Shown here piece after piece: positions 1 through 5,598 of a stretch of DNA of 5,598 nucleotides. Each line of letters begins with the position of its first letter. Position 1 is the first letter of the stretch. The translations under genes were made by a program, and so were the position numbers. Source of the stretch: Candidatus Minthomonas equi (GTDB lineage: Bacteria > Bacteroidota > Bacteroidia > Bacteroidales > UBA932); the NCBI GenBank assembly GCA_018064575.1, contig JAGHUZ010000125.1, forward strand, positions 1-5,598. The letters run 5' to 3'. The notes beneath the pieces were generated by a model. That model was not told the origin of the DNA, searched no databases, and worked only from the letters and a program-made list of their open reading frames with translations.

Positions 1-432
1 GGGAAGGTCATTGAAATCTCCCTTGAAAATGGCATCGACGTCGAAATCGACTATTCTTTTCTCAGCATCTCCTCTGTGAATGCCGGAGGGAAATCGGTCA
101 ATGTACTTTTGGTATGAAATCCTTGAATCCAGTTCGCAAGCCCTTTCCCAGGCGGACTGTTCGTCACTCCATTTACGTTCCTCCATCTGGGCATCCATCT
201 CCTTAAGCCTGTCATCATACTCCTTTCCATACTTCAGGGAAGGGATTTCCACTCCCATTTTGGTGTCCCTTATTATGTCGGAGCGGTCAAATTTATTCAG
301 GGTGGAGGCATTGCCCCCCTCTATGGTCAGTTTGTTGATGTCTGTCTGGGCGGAGCAGGGTATCGATATAATGAACAGCATCGATACCAGAAGCGGTATC
401 ATCCATCCTGATGTTGAGGAAAACGTGCGCAT
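1..432 (-). CDS. Exported protein of unknown function, C-terminally truncated by the window edge
   Basis: An uninterrupted minus-strand frame of 144 codons starts at ATG 432-430 and runs off the left edge with no stop. Residues 1-28 look like a Sec signal peptide: Arg2, a hydrophobic core at about 11-25 (IPLLVSMLFIISIP) and a likely signal peptidase I site after Cys-Ser-Ala28. The downstream Met11 would leave no basic N-region, so Met1 is preferred. Residues 68-92 are highly charged and probably helical. Residues 94-127 (AWERACELDS, then SYQKYIDRFPSG, then AEKRI) match the helical motif of the type AW..A...n....Y..Y...yP.g.y...A..ri that recurs in Bacteroidota envelope proteins. That motif usually marks a repeat or linker, not an enzyme. 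The visible part shows no catalytic domain and I do not recognise the protein. It is transcribed divergently from the Gate-family gene, so it is probably not part of the arabinose operon. Confidence 0.82.
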   Translation of the reverse strand, partial: MRTFSSTSGWMIPLLVSMLFIISIPCSAQTDINKLTIEGGNASTLNKFDRSDIIRDTKMGVEIPSLKYGKEYDDRLKEMDAQMEERKWSDEQSAWERACELDSRISYQKYIDRFPSGIHRGDAEKRIVDFDVDAIFKGDFNDLP

Positions 433-438
433 AACGCT

Positions 439-446
439 CAAAGGTA
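439..446 (-). promoter_or_regulatory. Putative Bacteroidota -7 promoter box for the minus-strand exported protein
   Basis: Read on the minus strand the bases are TACCTTTG, an exact match to the Bacteroides -7 consensus TAnnTTTG. Only six bases separate its last G from the ATG at 432, so the expected transcript start lies at or within a few bases of the start codon. I see no clear -33 TTTG at the usual distance, which lowers confidence. Confidence 0.45.
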
Positions 447-512
447 TAAAAAAATCGCTATTTGGCAGATTTTAATATGCTTTTAAGATTCAAACCGATG
501 GCAAAAATCACT

Positions 513-520
513 TATATTTG
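513..520 (+). promoter_or_regulatory. Putative Bacteroidota -7 promoter box for the Gate-family gene
   Basis: TATATTTG matches TAnnTTTG exactly and ends five bases before the ATG at 526. The expected transcript start is therefore almost at the start codon, giving a leaderless or nearly leaderless mRNA. There is no convincing -33 TTTG about 20 bases upstream. The box faces away from the one at 439-446, so this 93-base gap looks like a compact divergent promoter region. Confidence 0.45.
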
Positions 521-525
521 CACTT

Positions 526-918
526 ATGATATCTGAAGATTTCAAGAACAGGGTTTCGACCTGTATAAAAGGGCTTTTGCCCGGTACGGCCAAAACGGCT
601 TTCTGGATAATGAAGCTGACCGTGGCGATTTCTTTCGCGATTATGCTCTTGAAATATTTCAATATACTGGCAGTCATATCGGATGTAATGTCTCCCCTTT
701 TCATTCATCTTGGACTTCCCGGAGGCGCTGCATTGGCTTATGTGACGGGGTATTTCGTCAATTGCTATTCAGCTATAGCCGTGGCGGTCACTCTTGATTT
801 GGATGTGCGCTCAATGACGATTCTGATGACAATGGTTCTTTGTTCGCACAATATGCCGGTGGAAACTGCCGTGCAGAAAATGACGGGTTCTTCCGCGACC
901 CGAGCCGTAATAACGTGA
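526..918 (+). CDS. N-terminal half of the Gate-family protein (first repeat), as actually terminated
   Basis: If the TGA at 916-918 is real and stops translation, this 130-residue polypeptide is made. It has a short basic/polar N-terminus, a hydrophobic helix at about 24-43, a second hydrophobic stretch at about 67-90 containing GYFVNCYSA, and a third at about 97-106 leading into the conserved SHNMPVE (107-113) and TGSSATR (120-126). It lacks the helix that normally closes this domain, which lies just beyond the stop. The ATG at 526 is favoured because the family's amphipathic N-terminal segment follows it and the promoter-like box directly precedes it. It would be an inner-membrane protein of unknown role. 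Confidence 0.45.
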   Translation: MISEDFKNRVSTCIKGLLPGTAKTAFWIMKLTVAISFAIMLLKYFNILAVISDVMSPLFIHLGLPGGAALAYVTGYFVNCYSAIAVAVTLDLDVRSMTILMTMVLCSHNMPVETAVQKMTGSSATRAVIT

Positions 919-942
919 ACCCTCTCCGCCATAGTACTTGGC

Positions 943-1476
943 GTGATTCTGAACAAGGTGATGCCCGGGGCTCCCGAACTTGGCGGAACTGCTTCCGCCG
1001 GAGGGGGGATGGCCGCGGCTGCGATATCGTGGCAGACGTTCCTTCCTGCATTCTACATATGGCTGTGGTCTGCGTTGCTGCTGGCCATAAAGGTAATCGC
1101 GGTGATTTTTGCCTTGAACATCCTGCAGGGATTGCTTAAGGAATTCGGAGTGATGAAGTCCATTGCAAAGATGCTGACACCCCTGATGTACATATTCGGA
1201 CTGCCGGTACGGTGTTCTTTCCTATGGCTGATAGCCAATATAGTGGGACTCGCTTACGGTGCCGCTGCGATGATGGATGAAGTGCGTGCCGGAACGATGA
1301 GCCGGAGAGACATAGATTTGACCAATACCCATATCGGTATATCCCATAGTAATCTCGAAGACCTTACCATTACGGCGGCTATAGGTGCCATCTGGTGGGT
1401 GATGCTGCTTGCAAGGTGGGGAATGTCGATTCTTCTGGTCTGGGAATACAGACTGGAAAAGAAAATTATGAAATAA
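943..1476 (+). CDS. C-terminal half of the Gate-family protein (second repeat), possible re-initiated ORF
   Basis: This is the continuation of the same frame after the TGA. Possible starts are GTG 943 (177 residues) or ATG 961 (171 residues). Neither has a recognisable ribosome-binding site, so independent translation would depend on re-initiation 25-43 bases after the stop. In the numbering from GTG 943, hydrophobic segments lie at about 33-62 (with LWSALLLAIKVIAVIFAL), 91-111 and 143-168. The motif ISHSNLED is at 133-140 and the tail is basic (LEKKIMK). The preserved family motifs show the region is not degraded. It ends only five bases before the next promoter box, and I see no terminator hairpin between them. 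Confidence 0.45.
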   Translation: MILNKVMPGAPELGGTASAGGGMAAAAISWQTFLPAFYIWLWSALLLAIKVIAVIFALNILQGLLKEFGVMKSIAKMLTPLMYIFGLPVRCSFLWLIANIVGLAYGAAAMMDEVRAGTMSRRDIDLTNTHIGISHSNLEDLTITAAIGAIWWVMLLARWGMSILLVWEYRLEKKIMK

Positions 1477-1481
1477 TGACT

Positions 1482-1489
1482 TAACTTTG
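1482..1489 (+). promoter_or_regulatory. Putative -7 promoter box of the arabinofuranosidase-epimerase-symporter operon
   Basis: TAACTTTG is an exact TAnnTTTG match, 29 bases before the ATG at 1519. This predicts an A/T-rich leader of roughly 22-26 bases, normal for Bacteroidota. The bases 19-21 upstream lie in the end of the preceding gene and contain no clear TTTG -33 element, so expression may rely on an activator. No palindromic operator is evident between the box and the start codon. Confidence 0.55.
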
Positions 1490-1518
1490 CATAAACGGAT
1501 TCTTAAATACCATAACTT

Positions 1519-3066
1519 ATGAAAAAAATAATCGTATTGGCCATAGCGCTGACAGTGGGTTCTGTCGTTTCAGCCCAAATGAAAACTGCGGTTCATCTGC
1601 ACGAAAACCAGGCGGACGGAACCATAATTCCGAAAGAAATTTACGGACAGTTCTCCGAACACCTGGGAAGCTGCATATACGGAGGGTTATGGGTGGGCCC
1701 GGATTCGGATATTCCGAATATTAACGGATACCGCAAGGATGTTTTCGATGCTTTGAAGAGACTGCAGATACCAGTACTTCGCTGGCCCGGTGGATGTTTC
1801 GCGGATGACTATCACTGGATGGACGGTATAGGCCCTATGGAGAAGAGACCGAAAATCAGTAACAACAACTGGGGCGGTACGATGGAAGACAATAGTTTCG
1901 GGACACACGAATTCCTGAATTTGTGCGAAATGCTCGAATGTCAGCCTTACATAAGCGGGAATGTCGGCAGCGGTACAGCCGAAGAGATGGCAAAATGGGT
2001 TGAGTATATGACTTCCGACAGCAAGAGCACGGTAGCCGATATGCGCAGGGCCAATGGCAGGGAAAAGCCTTGGAACGTGAAATATTTCGGCATCGGAAAT
2101 GAAGCCTGGGGGTGCGGGGGCAATATGCGCCCGGAGTATTATTCTGACGTTTTCCGCCGTTATACCGTATATACCCGTAATTTTCTGGAGACTCCTCTGT
2201 ATAAAATCGCTTCCGGAGCGTGCGATTATGACTATGCGTGGACAGAGACCTGTATGAAGATGATAGGAGGTCGGATGTCTGCCATCGCTGTCCATTACTA
2301 TTCCGGAGTGGAGAGAAGCGGAGACGGAACTGCAGCCAGTTTCGACGATTACGGTTATTACAACGTCCTTGCCAAGGCCTGTGGTATCGAGCCTTGTCTT
2401 CTGCGTCATATGGAGATAATGGACCGCTATGATCCGGACAGGAACGTGGATTTGATAGTGGATGAATGGGGAACCTGGTGGAGCGTGGAACCCGGCACTA
2501 ATCCCGGACACCTCTTCCAGCAGAATACTATGCGTGATGCTATGGTGGCGGCTCTTTCGCTTAACATCTTTCAGAAATATACGAAACGCATAAAGATGGC
2601 CAACATAGCCCAGGTGGTGAATGTGCTTCAGGCGATGATTCTTACCAAAGGAAATCAGATGGTGCTTACGCCTACCTATCATATTTTCGATATGTACAGG
2701 GTGCATCAGGATGCTGAATACATACCGGCCGAGTATGAGTCGGAACCCATTCTATGGACATCCAAGGGTAATGTTCCCACCCTCAGTGTCTCCGCTTCCA
2801 GAAAGGATGGCGTTATGCACGTCTCCATCGTGAATCCATCGAAGGATAAGACTCATACCGTGCTTCTTGACTGGGATTCATTCAAGTCTGCCAAGAACGT
2901 GAAAGTCAGCGGTGTCATCCTCAATGCGGCCGACGTTCACGATTTCAATGACTTCGGCCAGTCACCGAAAATAGCGCCCGAAGAGTTCAAGGATATGCGC
3001 AGGAATTCAGAGGGAATCGAAGTAAAGATGCCTCAGGCATCAGTAGTAGTATTGGAAATCAAATAA
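1519..3066 (+). CDS. abfA: Exported GH51 alpha-L-arabinofuranosidase
   Basis: This 515-residue enzyme hydrolyses terminal alpha-L-arabinofuranosyl residues from arabinan, arabinoxylan or their oligosaccharides with retention of configuration. Residues 1-19 form a signal peptide (MKK, hydrophobic core, cleavage after VSA19), placing it in the periplasm or at the cell surface. The GH51 (beta/alpha)8 barrel follows with its hallmark motifs: [10 protein letters not shown] near 41-50, [14 protein letters not shown] around 87-100, the acid/base Glu195 in [19 protein letters not shown] at about 257-263, and the nucleophile Glu316 in VDEWGTWW. The 121-residue gap between the two glutamates matches the family (E175/E294 in Geobacillus AbfA, from memory). 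Downstream motifs such as [11 protein letters not shown] lead into the C-terminal beta-sandwich domain. Length and ends look complete. RWPGG is followed by Cys93 where many GH51 enzymes have Asn, a variant I associate with a known subgroup. It is the first gene of a tight operon. Confidence 0.95.
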   Translation: MKKIIVLAIALTVGSVVSAQMKTAVHLHENQADGTIIPKEIYGQFSEHLGSCIYGGLWVGPDSDIPNINGYRKDVFDALKRLQIPVLRWPGGCFADDYHWMDGIGPMEKRPKISNNNWGGTMEDNSFGTHEFLNLCEMLECQPYISGNVGSGTAEEMAKWVEYMTSDSKSTVADMRRANGREKPWNVKYFGIGNEAWGCGGNMRPEYYSDVFRRYTVYTRNFLETPLYKIASGACDYDYAWTETCMKMIGGRMSAIAVHYYSGVERSGDGTAASFDDYGYYNVLAKACGIEPCLLRHMEIMDRYDPDRNVDLIVDEWGTWWSVEPGTNPGHLFQQNTMRDAMVAALSLNIFQKYTKRIKMANIAQVVNVLQAMILTKGNQMVLTPTYHIFDMYRVHQDAEYIPAEYESEPILWTSKGNVPTLSVSASRKDGVMHVSIVNPSKDKTHTVLLDWDSFKSAKNVKVSGVILNAADVHDFNDFGQSPKIAPEEFKDMRRNSEGIEVKMPQASVVVLEIK

Positions 3067-3074
3067 TCGGAAAT

Positions 3075-4220
3075 ATGAAAACAACATTGTCTTTAATCGC
3101 AGCGGCCGCTCTGGCTTGCTCTTGCGCTGCACCTGATTCAAATCTTACCAAATCCGGACTTGACCCCAAGGCATTCGAGGGCGAGTACAATAATTCCTCC
3201 ATTGCTTTGTACACCCTCGTGAATAAGTCGGGGATGGAAGTGTGTATAACCAATTTCGGTGGTCGTATAGTTTCCATAGCGGTTCCCGACCGCGACGGCA
3301 AATACCGTGACGTAGTGCACGGATTCGATTCCATCACCGAGTATTTCCCCGAGAACAATGATTCCAATTTCGGAGCGACCATCGGCCGTTATGCGAACAG
3401 AGTGGGAGGCGCGAAATTTACATTGGACGGCAAGGAGTACACTCTTCCCAAGAATAACGGAGAAAACTGTCTTCACGGTGGTCCTACAGGCTGGCATTAC
3501 AGTGTATTTGACGTGCTGGAACAGGATGCTTCACATCTGAAACTCGCCCTCGTATCAAAGGATGGAGAAAACGGTTTCCCCGGCAACGTGAATGTGAACG
3601 TTATCTTTACCCTCACCGAAGACAACAAGATAGATATCCGATATGAAGCGACAACGGATGCGCCTACCATAATAAATATGACGAACCACAGTTACTTCAA
3701 TCTTTCCGGAGAACCTGAAAATTTCACTGTTCTCGATGATATTCTTCAAATCAATGCCAGCAGTTTCACTCCCACTGATGCCGGTCTCATTCCTACGGGT
3801 GAAATCGCTTCCGTCGAGGGTACTCCGCTTGATTTCAGAACCCCGGTCAGAATCGGTGAAAGGATAGGAGACACTTCGTTCGAACCTATCGCGGTGGCGA
3901 ATGGTTATGACCAGAACTGGGTTTTAGACACCAAAGGTGATATTTCCAAGCCTGCTGCGTCCGTCGTATCACCGCGTACCGGCATACGTCTGACGGTTTA
4001 TACCGATGAACCCGGTTTGCAGGTATATACCGGCAATTTCCTTGACGGAACAGTGACAGGTAAGAGAGGTGTTGCATATAAGTATCGTACTGCCATCTGC
4101 CTGGAAAGCCAGCATTATCCCGACAGCCCGAACAAAGAGGCCTGGCCGACCGTCGTGCTGCGTCCCGGAGAGAAATATTCAAGCCGTTGCATTTACGGAT
4201 TTGATGTTGTCAATGAATAA
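3075..4220 (+). CDS. galM: Aldose 1-epimerase (mutarotase), probable envelope lipoprotein
   Basis: This 381-residue GalM-family enzyme interconverts alpha and beta anomers of aldoses. It begins eight bases after the arabinofuranosidase stop. The N-terminus (MKTTLSLIAAAALACSCAA) is a lipoprotein-type signal. Cys15 or Cys17 is the likely lipidated residue, although neither lipobox is a perfect consensus. Family motifs appear in order: FGATIGRYANRVGGAKF near 97-113, LHGG with catalytic His134, TNHSYFNLSG with catalytic His205, NGYDQNW with Asp279, and CLESQHYPDSPN with Glu344, the probable catalytic base. All key residues are present and the length fits the exported GalM group, which is longer than cytoplasmic GalM because of the leader. 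In this operon it probably equilibrates L-arabinose, and perhaps galactose or glucose, in the periplasm before uptake. The family annotation is secure; the substrate is inferred. Confidence 0.95.
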   Translation: MKTTLSLIAAAALACSCAAPDSNLTKSGLDPKAFEGEYNNSSIALYTLVNKSGMEVCITNFGGRIVSIAVPDRDGKYRDVVHGFDSITEYFPENNDSNFGATIGRYANRVGGAKFTLDGKEYTLPKNNGENCLHGGPTGWHYSVFDVLEQDASHLKLALVSKDGENGFPGNVNVNVIFTLTEDNKIDIRYEATTDAPTIINMTNHSYFNLSGEPENFTVLDDILQINASSFTPTDAGLIPTGEIASVEGTPLDFRTPVRIGERIGDTSFEPIAVANGYDQNWVLDTKGDISKPAASVVSPRTGIRLTVYTDEPGLQVYTGNFLDGTVTGKRGVAYKYRTAICLESQHYPDSPNKEAWPTVVLRPGEKYSSRCIYGFDVVNE

Positions 4221-4231
4221 TTTGCTGGGAT

Positions 4232-5598
4232 ATGGGTGTTGTTGATTCGATAGCGGCATCCGGGTTCCACGTGGTGGACCTTGTGATAGTCGTCGCATAT
4301 CTCATCCTTCTCGTATGCCTCGGCCTTTTCTTCGGGCGCACGAAGAAAGGGACGGAAAAAAGCGCGGGGGATTATTTTCTGGCGGGAAATACATTGACAT
4401 GGTGGGCTGTGGGGGCCTCACTGATAGCGGCGAACATTTCCGCCGAACAGTTCATCGGTATGTCCGGCACCAGTTATGCGGACGGAATAGCTACAGCTGC
4501 ATACGAACTGATGGCTGCCGTCACACTTGTCGTGATAGGTAAGTTCCTGTTGCCCGTGATGCTTAAGAGGAAGATTTTTACAATCCCTCAGTTTCTTCGT
4601 GAACGTTACAACGATGGAGTGGGGCTGGCATTCTCGATTCTGTGGCTGTTCCTATATGTTTTTGTGAACCTTACTTCAGTCGCCTGGCTGGGAGCTCTTG
4701 CCATAGAGCAGATTCTCGGTCTTCAGGGAGTCTCGATAGCTGTCGGAGGAAATATGATTTCGATGCGGATGGTGATTATTCTGGCCCTTTTCCTCATTGC
4801 CGGCATTTATTCTATCTACGGGGGCCTTGCTTCAGTCGCCTGGACGGATGTCCTGCAGGTGACTTTCCTTGTCGGAGGCGGTCTTGTGACGGCCTGGTTC
4901 GCACTGACGGCAGTCGGTGGGGGAGAAGGCGCTTTGGCCGGTCTGCATAACGTGTTCATTGACTTGACGACCGGTGAACATCTGAATGACAGTCATCTGC
5001 ATCTGGTCATCCAGCGCAGCCACGGGGAAAATGCTTTTGCCAATGTGCCCGGTATTGCCGCAGTCGTGGGAGGAGTTTGGCTGACCAATCTTGGATACTG
5101 GGGCTTCAATCAGTACATCACTCAGAAAGGACTTGCCGCCAAGGGTACTCAGGAAGCTCAGAAAGGTCTCATCTTCGCCGGATTCCTGAAGATTCTGATT
5201 CCGTTCATAGTCGTTCTTCCCGGTGTGTGTGCCTATTATATCTCCATTCATCCGGAAATAGTTTCCGGACTGCAAGGCAGCATATCCGTTTCTGATGATG
5301 CTTATCCGTGGCTTGTGAGGAACTTTACCCCGACAGGAATCAAAGGTCTGACTTTCGCTGCTCTCGCTGCGGCCATCATCTCTTCTCTGGCCTCGATGCT
5401 CAACAGCACCTCGACTCTGTTCACGATGGATATCTATAAAAAATATATCAACAGGGATGCGGGAGACAGTAAACTTGTAAACGTGGGACGACTTACCTCC
5501 TTATGCGCACTGCTTATAGCGGCAGTGGCTGTGAAACCTCTTCTCGGCGGTCTTGACCAGGCGTTCCAATATATACAGGAGTATTCGGGATTCATCTA
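4232..5598 (+). CDS. sglT: Sodium/sugar symporter of the SSS (SGLT) family, 3' end beyond the window
   Basis: The frame is open from ATG 4232, eleven bases after the epimerase stop, to the right edge: 455 codons of a family usually about 530-560 long. It is an inner-membrane Na+-coupled importer with the LeuT fold. The first helix is at about 14-35. Motifs follow in order: YFLAGNTLTWWAVGASLIAANISAEQF (48-74 with one gap-free run), YSIYGGLASVAWTDVLQ, TNLGYWGFNQYITQKGLAAK and AAIISSLASMLNSTSTLFTMD. By alignment from memory to Vibrio SGLT, the galactose contacts Gln69, Glu88, Asn260 and Lys294 correspond to Gln73, Glu92, Asn286 and Lys320 here. Gate Tyr263 corresponds to Tyr289. The Na+ site A62, I65, A361, S364, S365 corresponds to Ala66, Ile69, Ala381, Ser384, Ser385. 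Two extracytoplasmic loops differ in length. The likely cargo is L-arabinose or a galactose-like sugar released by the upstream enzyme. Confidence 0.95.
   Translation, partial: MGVVDSIAASGFHVVDLVIVVAYLILLVCLGLFFGRTKKGTEKSAGDYFLAGNTLTWWAVGASLIAANISAEQFIGMSGTSYADGIATAAYELMAAVTLVVIGKFLLPVMLKRKIFTIPQFLRERYNDGVGLAFSILWLFLYVFVNLTSVAWLGALAIEQILGLQGVSIAVGGNMISMRMVIILALFLIAGIYSIYGGLASVAWTDVLQVTFLVGGGLVTAWFALTAVGGGEGALAGLHNVFIDLTTGEHLNDSHLHLVIQRSHGENAFANVPGIAAVVGGVWLTNLGYWGFNQYITQKGLAAKGTQEAQKGLIFAGFLKILIPFIVVLPGVCAYYISIHPEIVSGLQGSISVSDDAYPWLVRNFTPTGIKGLTFAALAAAIISSLASMLNSTSTLFTMDIYKKYINRDAGDSKLVNVGRLTSLCALLIAAVAVKPLLGGLDQAFQYIQEYSGFI

Larger units (their letters stand above)
526..1476 (+). pseudogene. 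Nucleoside-recognition (Gate) family inner-membrane protein, interrupted by an in-frame TGA
   Basis: One frame runs from ATG 526 to TAA 1474-1476 (316 sense-length codons) with a single in-frame stop, TGA at 916-918 (codon 131). About 316 residues with several hydrophobic helices fits the two-domain nucleoside-recognition/Gate membrane proteins of Bacteroidota, which are related to the sporulation proteins SpmA/SpmB. The substrate or role of this family is unsettled. The two halves resemble each other. Residues from about 51 (SPLFIHLGLPG, then SHNMPVE at 107-113) align without gaps at their start to residues from about 213 (TPLMYIFGLPV, then SHSNLED at 273-279). The stop falls after the TGSSATR segment, at the beginning of the helix that ends repeat 1. 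One substitution, CGA (Arg) or TGG (Trp) to TGA, would explain it. Alternatives are a sequence error, readthrough, or translation as two polypeptides. I call it a pseudogene provisionally because no other damage is visible. Confidence 0.7.

Noticed and set aside
80..475. A 131-codon plus-strand open frame at the left end
   Set aside because: It lies antisense to the minus-strand exported-protein gene, which has a signal peptide, a recognisable motif and a promoter-like box. The plus-strand translation has no recognisable features and simply mirrors that gene.
526..1476. Alternative genetic code with UGA as a sense codon
   Set aside because: Only one TGA occurs in frame across about 4.9 kb of coding sequence, and Trp in the adjoining genes is consistently TGG. 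A reassigned code should show many in-frame TGA codons.
1477..1518. A transcription terminator or operator between the Gate-family gene and the arabinofuranosidase gene
   Set aside because: I found no stable inverted repeat followed by a T tract and no palindrome. Only the TAnnTTTG box is supportable.
1687..2706. A 339-codon minus-strand open frame
   Set aside because: It is entirely antisense to the GH51 gene, whose catalytic motifs are unmistakable. The translation, rich in His and Ile, has no family features and looks like a codon-bias shadow.
4315..4950. Two plus-strand open frames (4315-4542 and 4642-4950) in a second frame
   Set aside because: Their products are Arg/Cys/Ser-rich and lack domains. 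They overlap the symporter, whose own frame is open throughout and carries all the family motifs.
4832..5275. A 147-codon minus-strand open frame
   Set aside because: It is antisense to the symporter, whose motifs run continuously through this stretch.

Overview
The window looks like chromosomal DNA of a Bacteroidota, probably Bacteroidales. Three points support this. Sequences matching the Bacteroides -7 promoter box TAnnTTTG sit just upstream of genes. Start codons lack strong Shine-Dalgarno sites and have A/T-rich leaders. The gene content (secreted GH51 arabinofuranosidase, lipoprotein-like aldose epimerase, SGLT-type symporter) is typical of plant-glycan-degrading gut Bacteroidota. Coding density is high, no stretch over 100 bases lacks a gene, and I saw no tRNA, rRNA, CRISPR array or mobile element.

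Layout. Positions 1-432 (minus strand) hold the N-terminal part of an unidentified exported protein that runs off the left edge. Positions 433-525 are a divergent intergenic region with a TAnnTTTG box facing each way, each ending only 5-6 bases before a start codon. Positions 526-1476 (plus) encode a nucleoside-recognition (Gate) family membrane protein, broken by one in-frame TGA at 916-918 between its two homologous halves. A perfect TAnnTTTG box at 1482-1489 then precedes a tight plus-strand operon: GH51 alpha-L-arabinofuranosidase (1519-3066), aldose 1-epimerase (3075-4220) and a sodium/sugar symporter (4232 to the right edge, about 455 residues visible). The operon gaps are 8 and 11 bases.

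How the genes work together. The exported arabinofuranosidase releases L-arabinose from arabinan or arabinoxylan oligosaccharides. The envelope mutarotase interconverts the anomers, and the Na+-coupled symporter imports the sugar. The symporter keeps the residues that bind galactose in Vibrio SGLT. L-arabinopyranose has the ring stereochemistry of D-galactopyranose without C6, so a galactose-type transporter and a GalM-type mutarotase both fit an L-arabinose route. I infer this substrate; the sequence does not prove it.

The most unusual item is the in-frame TGA. The reading frame is intact on both sides, both halves carry family motifs, and the stop lies between the two repeats. A recent nonsense mutation or a sequence error is most likely. 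A functional split into two polypeptides, or readthrough, is possible but unproven. I did not find convincing evidence of a wholly new system.
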